Positions 17,177-25,596 are shown, counted from the first letter of the stretch. The stretch is 64,000 nt of DNA from Streptomyces flavidovirens DSM 40150 (GCF_000429085.1 NZ_AUBE01000021.1:60520-124519); one strand, 5' to 3'. The notes: a model not told the origin generated them from the letters alone. Numbers and translations: made by a program.

Positions 17177-17899
17177 TCAGCCCGCGACGCCCACCATCAC
17201 CCAGATGAAGGCCACCCCCGCGACCGTGCACAGCAGCGTGGAGCGGGCGGGGTGTTCGTGGTGGGCCTCGGGCAGGATTTCGGCCGCCGCGAGGTAGAGC
17301 AGGGCGCCGCCGAAGAAACCCAGGTAGCTGCCGAGAAGTTCCTCCGGAAGGGTGAACAGCACAGTGGACGCCGCGCCCGCCACCGGGGCCAGCGCGTCCG
17401 CGAACAGCATCGTCACGGCCTTGCGGCGCGCGTTCCCGTACAGGCTCGTGAGCGTGTACGTGTTGAATCCGTCCGCGAAGTCATGGGTGACGACGGCGAG
17501 CGCGACGGTCGTGCCCATGCCCTCGCCCACCTGGAAGGCCGCGCCGATCGCGATGCCGTCCATGAGGCTGTGGCCGACCATCGCGCCCGCCGCCGTCAGT
17601 CCGACTTGAGGTACGCGGCCCTCGCTCGCGCCGTGCGCCGCCCGGCGTACGGCGAGCAGGCGCTCCACCAAGTGGGCCACCAGGAAGCCTCCGACGAACA
17701 GCACAAGCGCCTGCGGTACGCCGAAAATGGCTTCGCCCGCGGCCTCCAGTGCCTCCGGCAGCAGTTCCAGGCCCACGACGCCGAGCATGAGCCCGCCCGC
17801 CAGGCCCAGCACGAGGTGGCGGCGGTCGGTGACGCGCAGCGCCACCCAGCCACCGAGAAGCGTCATGAGGAACGCGCCGAGCGCGACGAACACCGCCAT
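17177..17899 (-). CDS. ZIP-family divalent metal transporter
   Basis: Membrane protein of 240 residues with about eight hydrophobic helices and the ZIP family signatures. HSLMDGIAIG (His110, Asp114) lies in helix IV and HDFADGF (His139, Asp140, Asp143) in helix V; together they form the metal path. A His-rich motif EAHHEHPA is near residue 212. ZIP proteins import Zn2+, Fe2+, Mn2+ and sometimes Co2+. The gene is embedded antisense between cobI and cobM. That suggests, but does not prove, cobalt supply for corrin synthesis; a zinc role is equally possible. ATG at 17899 with AAGAG upstream. Confidence 0.88.
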   Translation of the reverse strand: MAVFVALGAFLMTLLGGWVALRVTDRRHLVLGLAGGLMLGVVGLELLPEALEAAGEAIFGVPQALVLFVGGFLVAHLVERLLAVRRAAHGASEGRVPQVGLTAAGAMVGHSLMDGIAIGAAFQVGEGMGTTVALAVVTHDFADGFNTYTLTSLYGNARRKAVTMLFADALAPVAGAASTVLFTLPEELLGSYLGFFGGALLYLAAAEILPEAHHEHPARSTLLCTVAGVAFIWVMVGVAG

Positions 17900-17956
17900 G
17901 TGCTCTTGCTAGTCGATCCGCCCCCTGCTCCGCACATCCAAGATCCAAACCGATTT

Positions 17957-17985
17957 ACCGCTGATCACCGCTGATCACCGCTGAT
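17957..17985. repeat. 10-bp tandem repeat (2.9 copies) upstream of cobM
   Basis: The unit ACCGCTGATC occurs at 17957-17966 and 17967-17976, and again as ACCGCTGAT at 17977-17985. Partial echoes (GCTTCACC, CACCGCT) follow up to about 18017. The 10-bp period is close to one helical turn. It lies between the divergent ZIP gene and cobM, where a promoter is expected. Confidence 0.7.
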
Positions 17986-18044
17986 GAGCACTGCTTCACC
18001 CCTGCTTCACCGCTGACACCGCTTTTCCCGAGAGGACCCCACTC

Positions 18045-18926
18045 ATGGCCGATGCCCCCACCGGCAAGGTGACCTTCGTGGGCGCCGGCCCCGGCGCCGC
18101 CGACCTGCTGACCTTCCGTGCCGCGCGCGCCATCGCCGACGCCGATGTCGTGATCTGGGCGGCGAGCCTCGTACAGGCCGAGATCCTGGAACACGCGCGC
18201 GAGGGCGCCGAGATCCTGGACTCCGCCGCGATGTCCCTGGAGGACGTGGTGGCGGTGTACGAGCGGGCGCTGCGGGACGGGTTGAAGGTGGCCCGCGTGC
18301 ACTCCGGCGACCCCGCGCTGTGGGGTGGCACGCAGGAGCAGGTCGACCGGTGCGCGGAGCTGGGTCTGGACGTCGAGATCGTGCCGGGCGTCTCGTCGTT
18401 CTCGGCCGTTGCCGCGATCGCGCAGCGCGAGCTGACGATTCCCGAGGTCGCGCAGTCGGTGATCCTGACCCGGCTCGGCGGCGGGAAGACGCCGATGCCG
18501 CCCGGTGAGGAAGTGCGGGAGTTCGCGCGGCACGGCACGACGATGGCCATCTTCCTGTCGGCGGCCAGGTCCGGGCAGCTGACGGCGGAGCTGCTGGAGG
18601 GCGGTTACCCGACGGACACGCCGGTCGTCATCGCGTACCAGGTCACCTGGCCCGAGGAGTTGGTGGTGCGCTGCACCATTGCCACGCTGGAGGAGACGGT
18701 GAAGGAGCACAAGCTCTGGAAGCACACGCTCTTCCTGGTGGGGCCCGCGCTCTCCGCCTCCGGTACGCGCTCGCACCTCTACCACCCCGGTCACTTCCAC
18801 GGGTTCCGGCGGGCCGACCGGACGGCACGGGCGGCCCTGCGCGCGGCGCGGAAGTCCGCAGAGGCGGACGCCGGGGCCGGCGCGACGGTGGGCGCCGAGG
18901 CGGGCGCGGAGAAGTCCGGGTCATGA
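18045..18926 (+). CDS. cobM: Precorrin-4 C11-methyltransferase
   Basis: Protein of 293 residues, slightly longer than usual because of an Ala-rich C-terminal tail (about residues 260-293). The methylase core shows FVGAGPGAADLLT at the N-terminus, VHSGDPALWGG near residue 86, VPGVSSFSAVAAI, and AIFLSAARSGQLTAELL, all CobM/CbiF features. GAGAGGA precedes the ATG. It is the first gene of the second cob block, with no riboswitch visible upstream in the 145-bp gap. ATGA overlap with cobL. Confidence 0.95.
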   Translation: MADAPTGKVTFVGAGPGAADLLTFRAARAIADADVVIWAASLVQAEILEHAREGAEILDSAAMSLEDVVAVYERALRDGLKVARVHSGDPALWGGTQEQVDRCAELGLDVEIVPGVSSFSAVAAIAQRELTIPEVAQSVILTRLGGGKTPMPPGEEVREFARHGTTMAIFLSAARSGQLTAELLEGGYPTDTPVVIAYQVTWPEELVVRCTIATLEETVKEHKLWKHTLFLVGPALSASGTRSHLYHPGHFHGFRRADRTARAALRAARKSAEADAGAGATVGAEAGAEKSGS

Positions 18927-20200
18927 TCACTGTTGTCGGTACGGGGACGGGCGCCCCGCTCGGCCCCGACGCCCGTGCGGCGCTGGACGCCGCCGGGCTC
19001 GTCGTCGGCGGGCGGCGCCACCTGGACGCCGCCGGGCTGCCCGACGGCACGGCCCGCGTGGTGCTGGGGCCGCTCGCGCCCGCGCTAAACGCGGTGGCGG
19101 AGCACCTGGCCAAGCGGGCGACGGGCGGCACGGACGCCGGAGTTGTGGTGCTGGCCTCCGGCGATCCCGGATTTTTCGGCATCGTACGGGCGCTGGCGGA
19201 GCGGTTCGGTACGGACACCCTGGACGTACGGCCGGGGGCGCCCTCCGTCGCCGTCGCCTTCGCGCGGCTCGGGCTGCCGTGGGACGACGCGGTCGTCGTC
19301 AGCGCGCACGGGCGTGAGCTGCGTACGGCCGTGAACGTGTGCCGGGCGCACCCGAAGACGGCCGTCCTGACCGGGCCCGGCGCCGGGCCCGCCGAACTGG
19401 GTGCCGCGCTGGCCCGTACCGGCATCGCGCGCACCCTCGTCGTCGCGTCGGCGCTCGGCGATCCGGACGGGGGCGAGAGCGTCGAGTGCCTGTCCCCCGG
19501 TGAGGCGGCGGCGCGCGACTGGCCGGCGGCGGTCAGCGTCGTCGTATGCCTCGACGAGTCGCGGGCGCTCGCGCCGGCGCAGCGGACGGTCGCCGGGCGG
19601 GGCACCGGCCCGGACCAATGGGCGCTGCCGGAGGCCGCGTTCGAGCACCGCGACTCGATGATCACGAAGTTCGAGGTACGGGCGCTGGCGCTCGCCCGGC
19701 TCGGCCCGCGCCCGGGCGACCTGGTGTGGGACATCGGGGCGGGGTCGGGGTCCATGGCTGTGGAGTGCGCGCGGCTGGGGGCGGCGGCGATCGCGGTGGA
19801 GAAGACCTGCGACGGCGTGGAGCGGATCCGTGCGAACGCCGCCGCGCACGGGGTCGACGTACAGACCGTGCACGGCGCCGCGCCGACGGTGCTGTCCCAA
19901 CTGCCCGAGCCGGACGCGGTGTTCGTCGGCGGCGGCGGGCGTGAACTTCCCGCCATCGTTGCGGCGTGCGCGCGAAGTGCCCGGCGCACGGTCGTGGTGG
20001 CGCTGGCGGCGCTGGACCGGGTGCCGGCGGTACGGGCGGCCCTGGCGTCCGCCGGGTTCGAACCCGAGGGCGTACTGCTGCAGTCGTCGCGGCTCGCGCC
20101 GCTGCCCGGGGACGTGACCCGGCTCGCCGCCGCCAACCCAGTCTTCCTGCTGTGGGGACATCGCCCCGCGGATCCGGCAATTGAAGGAGCAGTTCAGTGA
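18923..20200 (+). CDS. cobL: Precorrin-6Y C5,15-methyltransferase (decarboxylating), CbiE-CbiT fusion
   Basis: Protein of 425 residues joining two methyltransferases. The N-terminal CbiE-like half (to about residue 215) starts VVGTGTGAPLGPDAR and contains VVLASGDPGFFGI. The C-terminal CbiT-like half carries the Rossmann SAM motif VWDIGAGSGSMAVECARLGA near residue 268 and FVGGGGRELPAI. The fused enzyme methylates C5 and C15 and removes the C12 acetate carboxylate. ATGA overlap with cobM and GTGA overlap with cobJ. Confidence 0.95.
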   Translation: MITVVGTGTGAPLGPDARAALDAAGLVVGGRRHLDAAGLPDGTARVVLGPLAPALNAVAEHLAKRATGGTDAGVVVLASGDPGFFGIVRALAERFGTDTLDVRPGAPSVAVAFARLGLPWDDAVVVSAHGRELRTAVNVCRAHPKTAVLTGPGAGPAELGAALARTGIARTLVVASALGDPDGGESVECLSPGEAAARDWPAAVSVVVCLDESRALAPAQRTVAGRGTGPDQWALPEAAFEHRDSMITKFEVRALALARLGPRPGDLVWDIGAGSGSMAVECARLGAAAIAVEKTCDGVERIRANAAAHGVDVQTVHGAAPTVLSQLPEPDAVFVGGGGRELPAIVAACARSARRTVVVALAALDRVPAVRAALASAGFEPEGVLLQSSRLAPLPGDVTRLAAANPVFLLWGHRPADPAIEGAVQ

Positions 20201-22380
20201 TCGGCCTCATCTCCGCCACGGCGGCAGGCGCCGTGGCCCGCGACCGGCTGGCCGCGGCCTGGCCCGGACGTACACGGGTGTACGACGGCCCGGTACGGGA
20301 GGCGGTCGGGCGCGCCTTCACCGAGTGCGACCAGTTGGTGTGCTTCCTCGCGACGGGCGCGGTGGTACGGCTGGTCGCCCCGCTCCTCGGGGACAAGGCG
20401 GCCGATCCGGGTGTCGTGTGCGTCGACGAGGCGCGGCGCCACGCGGTGTCGCTGATCGGCGGCCACGGCGGCGGCGCGAACGCGCTGGCGTTCGCGGTGT
20501 CGGACGTCCTGGGCTGCGCCCCGGTGATCACGACAGCCACGGACGCCACGGACGTCCCCGGCCTGGACACCCTGGGCTGGCCGGTCGAAGGCGCGACGGC
20601 GGCCGTGACGCGGGCGATCCTGGACGGCGCCCCGGTCACGCTGGAGGCGGACGCGGTGTGGCCGCTGCCGCCGCTGCCGGGGAATGTCACCCCGGCGGGT
20701 ACGACGGGTGGCGCGACGCCGGGCGCTGCGCGGAACTCGGACGACACGCAGGCGTCCCCGGCGGGCGACGGCCGGACGTCAGGTCCGGGCGACGGCCGGA
20801 CGCCGGTTGCGGGCGACAGCCGCACACCGTGCGCGGACGCGAGCCCGACTCCGCTGCCGCGCGGCAGCGGGACGCCGGGCGTGGACGATGCGCGGGCGGC
20901 CTCCGCGGGTGCGGTCGACAGGCCGGGATCGGGCGTGCGTCACGGCCAGGTACCCGGTGCGGACGACGCGCGGGCCTCCACCGACGGCGACGGCCGTCCG
21001 GGAAGCGCCGGCCGAGCAGGGCAGGTCGGCAGTGACGCGGTGCCCGCCGTCAGCCTGGCGGAGGCGGCCGCCGTTGCCGCTGTGCCCGTGGGCGGGCTGC
21101 CCGGAGCCATGGCTGCCACCGTCGCGGCCGGTGTCGTCGCCGAGGCGTCTGTTGCCGGGGCGGCCCGGGCGCGGGAGCACGTTGTGCCCGCCGTGGTGCG
21201 CGTCAGCGACCGGGTGTTCGACCTCGGGGAGCGGGAGGTCGTGCTGCGGCCGCCGTCGCTCGTGGTCGGGGTGGGGGCGAGCAAGGGCGCTTCCGTGGAG
21301 GAGGTCTTCGGGCTCGTCGAGGAGACGCTGGCGGATGCCGGGCTCTCGGCGCGTTCCGTCGCCGCGCTCGCGACCGTCGACGCCAAGGCCGACGAGGCCG
21401 GGATCGTGGAGGCCGCCGCTCGGCTGGGGGTGCCTCTGCGGACGTACGCCGCCGAGGAGCTGGCCCGTATCGACGTACCCAATCCGTCGGGGGCTCCTCT
21501 CGCCGCCGTCGGGACGCCCTCCGTCGCGGAGGCCGCCGCGCTGGTCGGCGGGGGTGAACTCCTCGTGCCGAAGCGCAAGTCCGTCCCCGCAACGGGGCGT
21601 GCGGCGATGGCCACCTGTGCCGTCGTCCGCAAGGAACCGCGTGGGCGGCTCGCCGTGGTCGGGCTCGGGCCCGGTGCGCGGGATCTGCTGACGCCTCGGG
21701 CCAGGGAAGAGATCCGGCGTGCGTCGGTGCTCGTCGGGCTTGACCAGTACGTCGACCAGATCCGGGACCTGCTGCGGCCGGGGACGCGCGTCCTGGAGTC
21801 GGGGCTCGGCGCCGAGGAGGAGCGGGCCCGTACCGCCGTCGCCGAGGCCCGCGCCGGGCACGCCGTCGCGCTGATCGGGTCGGGCGACGCGGGCGTGTAC
21901 GCCATGGCGTCGCCCGCCCTCGCGGAGGCGAGCGACGACATCGACGTCGTCGGCGTACCGGGGGTGACCGCGGCCCTCGCCGCCGCCGCGATCCTGGGGG
22001 CGCCGCTCGGCCACGACCACGTCTCGATCAGCCTCTCCGACCTGCACACGCCGTGGGAGGTCATCGAGCGGCGGGTACGGGCGGCCGCGGAGGCCGACAT
22101 CGTCGTCACGTTCTACAACCCCCGTAGCCGGGGCCGCGACTGGCAGCTCCCCAAGGCGCTGTCGATCCTCGCGGAGCACCGGGAGCCGACGACGCCCGTC
22201 GGTGTCGTACGCAACGCCTCCCGGCCGGACGGAACAAGCCGTCTCACCACGATCGCCGCACTCGATCCGGCGACCGTCGACATGATGACCGTCGTGGTCG
22301 TCGGCAACACCGCCGCCCGCGAGATCGCGGGCCGCATGGTGACGCCGCGCGGCTACCGCTGGCAGACGGAGGGTTCGTAA
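20197..22380 (+). CDS. cobJ: CbiG-CobJ fusion: (cobalt-)precorrin-5A hydrolase / precorrin-3B C17-methyltransferase
   Basis: Protein of 727 residues. Residues 1-160 are the CbiG N-terminal and central part (TGAVVRLVAPLLGDK, LIGGHGGGANALA). About 290-480 is the CbiG C-terminal part (VVGVGASKGASVEEV). From about 484 a complete CobJ methylase follows (VVGLGPGARDLLTPRA, GSGDAGVYAMA, FYNPRSRGRDWQ). Between them, residues about 165-285 are a low-complexity Gly/Asp/Arg/Thr/Pro tract with degenerate copies of GDGRT, unlike a normal CbiG. The fusion performs C17 methylation with ring contraction and lactone opening/deacylation. GTG start overlaps cobL; the stop overlaps cobH. Confidence 0.93.
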   Translation: MIGLISATAAGAVARDRLAAAWPGRTRVYDGPVREAVGRAFTECDQLVCFLATGAVVRLVAPLLGDKAADPGVVCVDEARRHAVSLIGGHGGGANALAFAVSDVLGCAPVITTATDATDVPGLDTLGWPVEGATAAVTRAILDGAPVTLEADAVWPLPPLPGNVTPAGTTGGATPGAARNSDDTQASPAGDGRTSGPGDGRTPVAGDSRTPCADASPTPLPRGSGTPGVDDARAASAGAVDRPGSGVRHGQVPGADDARASTDGDGRPGSAGRAGQVGSDAVPAVSLAEAAAVAAVPVGGLPGAMAATVAAGVVAEASVAGAARAREHVVPAVVRVSDRVFDLGEREVVLRPPSLVVGVGASKGASVEEVFGLVEETLADAGLSARSVAALATVDAKADEAGIVEAAARLGVPLRTYAAEELARIDVPNPSGAPLAAVGTPSVAEAAALVGGGELLVPKRKSVPATGRAAMATCAVVRKEPRGRLAVVGLGPGARDLLTPRAREEIRRASVLVGLDQYVDQIRDLLRPGTRVLESGLGAEEERARTAVAEARAGHAVALIGSGDAGVYAMASPALAEASDDIDVVGVPGVTAALAAAAILGAPLGHDHVSISLSDLHTPWEVIERRVRAAAEADIVVTFYNPRSRGRDWQLPKALSILAEHREPTTPVGVVRNASRPDGTSRLTTIAALDPATVDMMTVVVVGNTAAREIAGRMVTPRGYRWQTEGS

Positions 22381-22982
22381 TGCAGAGGGTTGTGCACCCC
22401 ATCGAGCAGGAGTCCTTCCGGCGCCTGCGCTCCCGCCTCGACACGTCGCACTTTCCGCCGCTGACGCGGGCCGTCGTGGAGCGGGTCATCCACTCCGCGG
22501 CGGATCTGGAGTACGCCACCGACCTGGTCTGCGACGAGCGCACGCTCGAAGCCGCGCACACCGCGCTGCACGCCGGCGCGCCGGTCGTCGTCGACGTGGA
22601 GATGGTCGCGGCGGGCATCACCCGGCGCGAGACCGTGTGCCGGCTGAAGGAAGCGAAGGCCGGCCCGGAACTCACCCGCAGCGCGCACGCGATCAGGCTG
22701 GCGTACGAGCAGGTGGGGCCCGGCGCCCTGTGGGTGATCGGGTGCGCCCCCACCGCGCTGGAGGAGCTGCTGCTCCTGGACGCCGAACCCGCGCTCGTCA
22801 TCGGCCTGCCCGTCGGCTTCGTCGGGGCGGCCGAGTCCAAGGCGGCGCTGCGCGAGAGCGGGCTGCCGGCCGTCAGCAACGTCTCGGAGAAGGGCGGTTC
22901 GGCTGTCGCGGCGGCCGCACTGAACGCCCTGCTCTACACCCCTGTCACCACCCCCACCCCCCTCACCAAGGAGAACGCGTGA
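22380..22982 (+). CDS. cobH: Precorrin-8X methylmutase
   Basis: Protein of 200 residues, typical for CobH/CbiC, which moves the methyl from C11 to C12 to give hydrogenobyrinic or cobyrinic acid. The catalytic His lies in RVIHSAADLEYA near residue 39. VDVEMVAAGI and VIGLPVGFVGAAESK are further family motifs. ATG overlaps the cobJ stop by one base, and its own TGA overlaps the cbiX GTG by three. Confidence 0.96.
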   Translation: MQRVVHPIEQESFRRLRSRLDTSHFPPLTRAVVERVIHSAADLEYATDLVCDERTLEAAHTALHAGAPVVVDVEMVAAGITRRETVCRLKEAKAGPELTRSAHAIRLAYEQVGPGALWVIGCAPTALEELLLLDAEPALVIGLPVGFVGAAESKAALRESGLPAVSNVSEKGGSAVAAAALNALLYTPVTTPTPLTKENA

Positions 22983-23887
22983 CCACCGCGCCCCCCGCCC
23001 TGCTGATCGCCGGCCACGGCACCCGCGACGAAGCCGGAGCCGGAGCCTTCCGCGACTTCGTCGAGGAACTCGGCCGGCGTCACCCCGAACTGCCCGTCGC
23101 CGGCGGCTTCATCGAGCTGTCCCCGCCGCCGCTCGGCGACGCGGTCTCCGGTCTCGTCGAGCGGGGGGTCACGCGCTTCGCGGCCGTTCCCCTGATGCTG
23201 GTCTCCGCCGGTCACGCCAAGGGCGACATACCGGCCGCGCTCACCCGTGAGAAGGAGCGTCACCCCGGCATCTCGTACACCTACGGCCGTCCGCTCGGCC
23301 CGCACCCGGGTCTGCTGGCGGTGCTGGAGCGGCGGGTCGACGAGGTGCTCGGTGACCTGGACCGGTCCGAGGTGACCGTGCTGCTCGTGGGCCGGGGCTC
23401 GACCGACCCGGATGCCAACGCCGAGGTGTACAAGGCGGCACGACTGTTCTGGGAGGGACGTGGGTATGCGGGTGTGGAAACCGCATTCGTGTCGCTCGCC
23501 GCGCCCGACGTGCCGAGCGGACTCGACCGCTGCACGAAGCTCGGGGCGAAGCACATCGTCGTCCTGCCGTACTTCCTCTTCACCGGGATCCTGCCGGACC
23601 GGGTGCGGAAGCAGACGCAGGACTGGGCCGGCGCGAACCCCGCGACCGGGGTGGCCTCGGCCGATGTGATCGGCCCCACCGAGGAGTTGATGGACCTCGT
23701 GATGGAGCGCTACCGGGAAGCCGTCAAGGGCGACCTGCGCATGAACTGCGACTCCTGCGTCTACCGCATCGCGCTGCCCGGCTTCGAGGACAAGGTGGGG
23801 GCGCCGCAGCAGCCGCACTTCCACCCCGACGACGACGGGCACCACCACCATCACCACCACCCGGACAGCCATGCCCACGCCCACTGA
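22979..23887 (+). CDS. cbiX: Sirohydrochlorin chelatase CbiX with His-rich tail
   Basis: Protein of 302 residues. It contains two tandem CbiX/SirB half-domains. The metal/proton-handling His residues are in IAGHGTRDE (His13) and VSAGHAKGD (His79). The C-terminal domain includes LVGRGSTDPDANAE and a DSCVYR Cys pair. The last about 25 residues are extremely His-rich (FHPDDDGHHHHHHHPD then SHAHAH) and could buffer Co2+ or Ni2+. This enzyme inserts Co2+ (or Fe2+) into sirohydrochlorin, the early-cobalt route, although late-insertion CobN is in the same cluster. GTG start at 22979. It overlaps the next gene by 17 bp. Confidence 0.93.
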   Translation: MTTAPPALLIAGHGTRDEAGAGAFRDFVEELGRRHPELPVAGGFIELSPPPLGDAVSGLVERGVTRFAAVPLMLVSAGHAKGDIPAALTREKERHPGISYTYGRPLGPHPGLLAVLERRVDEVLGDLDRSEVTVLLVGRGSTDPDANAEVYKAARLFWEGRGYAGVETAFVSLAAPDVPSGLDRCTKLGAKHIVVLPYFLFTGILPDRVRKQTQDWAGANPATGVASADVIGPTEELMDLVMERYREAVKGDLRMNCDSCVYRIALPGFEDKVGAPQQPHFHPDDDGHHHHHHHPDSHAHAH

Positions 23888-24929
23888 CGCCGCTCACGAT
23901 CTGCGGCACCACGGAGACGCCGAGGTACGCGAGGGCGATCTCACCGATCTCGCGGTCAATGTACGGGCGGACACTCCCCCGGCCTGGCTCAAGGCCCGCA
24001 TCGCCGCGTCCCTGGACACCCTCGCGGCCTACCCGGACGGGCGGGCCGCGCGCGCGGCGGTCGCGGAGCGGCACGGGCTGCCGGTGGAGCGGGTCCTGCT
24101 GACGGCAGGCGCGGCCGAGGCGTTCGTGCTGATCGCGCGCGCGCTCGCGGTGCGGCGGCCCGTCGTCGTACACCCGCAGTTCACGGAGCCGGAAGCGGCG
24201 CTGCGTGACGCGGGCCACGAGGTCGGCCGCGTACTGCTGCGGGAGGAGGACGGCTTCCGGCTCGCGCCGGGGGACGTCCCCGAGGACGCGGACCTGGTGG
24301 TCATCGGCAACCCGACCAACCCGACGTCCGTGCTGCACCCGGCGCAGAGCATCGCCCGGCTGGCTCGTCCCGGACGGACGCTGGTGGTCGACGAGGCGTT
24401 CATGGACGCGGTGCCGGGCGAGCCGGAGGCGCTGGCGGGGCGTACGGACATACCCGGCCTGGTGGTGCTGCGGAGTCTGACCAAGACGTGGGGTCTCGCC
24501 GGGCTGCGCATCGGGTACGTCCTCGCCGGGCCGCAGACGGTCGCGGCGCTGGAGCGGGCGCAGCCGCTGTGGCCGGTGTCGACGCCGGCGCTGACCGCCG
24601 CCCGGGCGTGCGTCGCGCCGCAGGCGCTCGCGGAGGCGACGCGGGCCGCGCACCAGGTGGCCGCCGACCGGGCTCATCTGCTGGCCGGTCTCGCGGAGTT
24701 CGAGGAGGTACGGGCAGTGGAGGCCGCCGAGGGTCCTTTCGTCCTCGTACGGATGGAACGCGCCGACGAGGTACGGGTACGCCTGCGGCACCTGGGCTTC
24801 GCGGTGCGGCGCGGGGACACCTTCCCGGGCCTCGGGCCGCAGTGGCTCCGCCTGGCCGTACGGGACCGTGCCACGACGGGCCGCTTCCTCCAGGCGCTGG
24901 ACCAGGCGCTGACGCTGGTCGGGCGCTGA
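23871..24929 (+). CDS. cobC: PLP-dependent class I/II aminotransferase-fold protein CobC (threonine-phosphate decarboxylase-like)
   Basis: Protein of 352 residues, fold type I PLP enzyme. LTAGAAEAFVLIARAL binds the cofactor phosphate, VIGNPTNPTSVLHP and VVDEAFMDAV supply the ring contacts, and the Schiff-base lysine is Lys205 in LRSLTKTWGLAGLRIGY. It resembles actinobacterial CobC (the Rv2231c type). The expected role is supply of aminopropanol phosphate for the lower-ligand linker used by CobD. It could instead be a histidinol-phosphate-type aminotransferase, but its place at the end of the cob operon favours corrin synthesis. The ATG at 23871 lies inside the His-rich tail of cbiX. Confidence 0.88.
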   Translation: MPTPTDAAHDLRHHGDAEVREGDLTDLAVNVRADTPPAWLKARIAASLDTLAAYPDGRAARAAVAERHGLPVERVLLTAGAAEAFVLIARALAVRRPVVVHPQFTEPEAALRDAGHEVGRVLLREEDGFRLAPGDVPEDADLVVIGNPTNPTSVLHPAQSIARLARPGRTLVVDEAFMDAVPGEPEALAGRTDIPGLVVLRSLTKTWGLAGLRIGYVLAGPQTVAALERAQPLWPVSTPALTAARACVAPQALAEATRAAHQVAADRAHLLAGLAEFEEVRAVEAAEGPFVLVRMERADEVRVRLRHLGFAVRRGDTFPGLGPQWLRLAVRDRATTGRFLQALDQALTLVGR

Positions 24930-25011
24930 GGCCGGGCCCGCGACGGCGGGGGCACGGGGGGCGGTTGAAAACCCTGTGGAGGTGCGCGGCGCCGACGGTG
25001 ATGATGACGGC

Positions 25012-25596
25012 ATGAGTGAGCGCGCGTTACCTCTAGAGGCCCTGATCGTTGTGGACGTTCAGTCCGCCTTCGTCTCCGGTGACGGGGCGGTACCCGAGGC
25101 GGCCCGGCTCGTGGACCGGACGACGGACCTGATCGCACGGGCGCGAAGGAGCGGGGCGCTCGTCGTCCACCTCCAGAACGACGGGCCGGCCGGAGCGGAC
25201 GACGAGCCCCATACGCCCGGCTGGCAACTCCACCACCCCGTCGAGCCCGGCTCCACCGAGGTGGTGATCCGCAAGAGCGAGGACGACGGCTTCGACGGGA
25301 CGTCGCTGGGAAGCCTGCTGACCGACTCGGGGGTACGGGCGCTCGCCATCTGCGGCGTGATGTCCGAGATGTGCGTCCAGGCCACGGCCCGTACCGCCCT
25401 GGCGATGGGGTACCGGGTCGTCCTGCCGCACGACGCCCACGCGACGCAGGACATCCCCGCGGCACCCGGAATCAGCGATCGGGTGCCGGCCGCCACGGTC
25501 TCACGGGTCGCCGAATGGGCTCTCGGCAGCGACGCCGAGATCATCGCGCACGCCGCGGACGTCACGTTCACGGCCGTGCCCTCGGGGTCTCACTGA
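25012..25596 (+). CDS. Isochorismatase-family cysteine hydrolase, TTA-containing
   Basis: Protein of 194 residues with the amidohydrolase catalytic triad of the family: Asp15 in VVDVQSAF, Lys88 in VIRKSEDDGF and Cys121 in CGVMSEMCVQATAR. Relatives hydrolyse nicotinamide, isochorismate, N-carbamoylsarcosine or similar amides; the substrate is unknown. Codon 6 is TTA (25027-25029), the only in-frame TTA I found among the genes of this window, so translation should depend on the bldA tRNA. A CTA, also rare, follows at codon 8. ATG 25012 gives a normal N-terminus; an in-frame GTG at 24976 is a weaker alternative. Confidence 0.87.
   Translation: MSERALPLEALIVVDVQSAFVSGDGAVPEAARLVDRTTDLIARARRSGALVVHLQNDGPAGADDEPHTPGWQLHHPVEPGSTEVVIRKSEDDGFDGTSLGSLLTDSGVRALAICGVMSEMCVQATARTALAMGYRVVLPHDAHATQDIPAAPGISDRVPAATVSRVAEWALGSDAEIIAHAADVTFTAVPSGSH

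Noticed and set aside
23830..23885. CAC/CAT-rich run taken as a microsatellite
   Set aside because: It is the coding sequence for the His-rich CbiX tail; the codons alternate and stay in frame, so a protein feature explains it.
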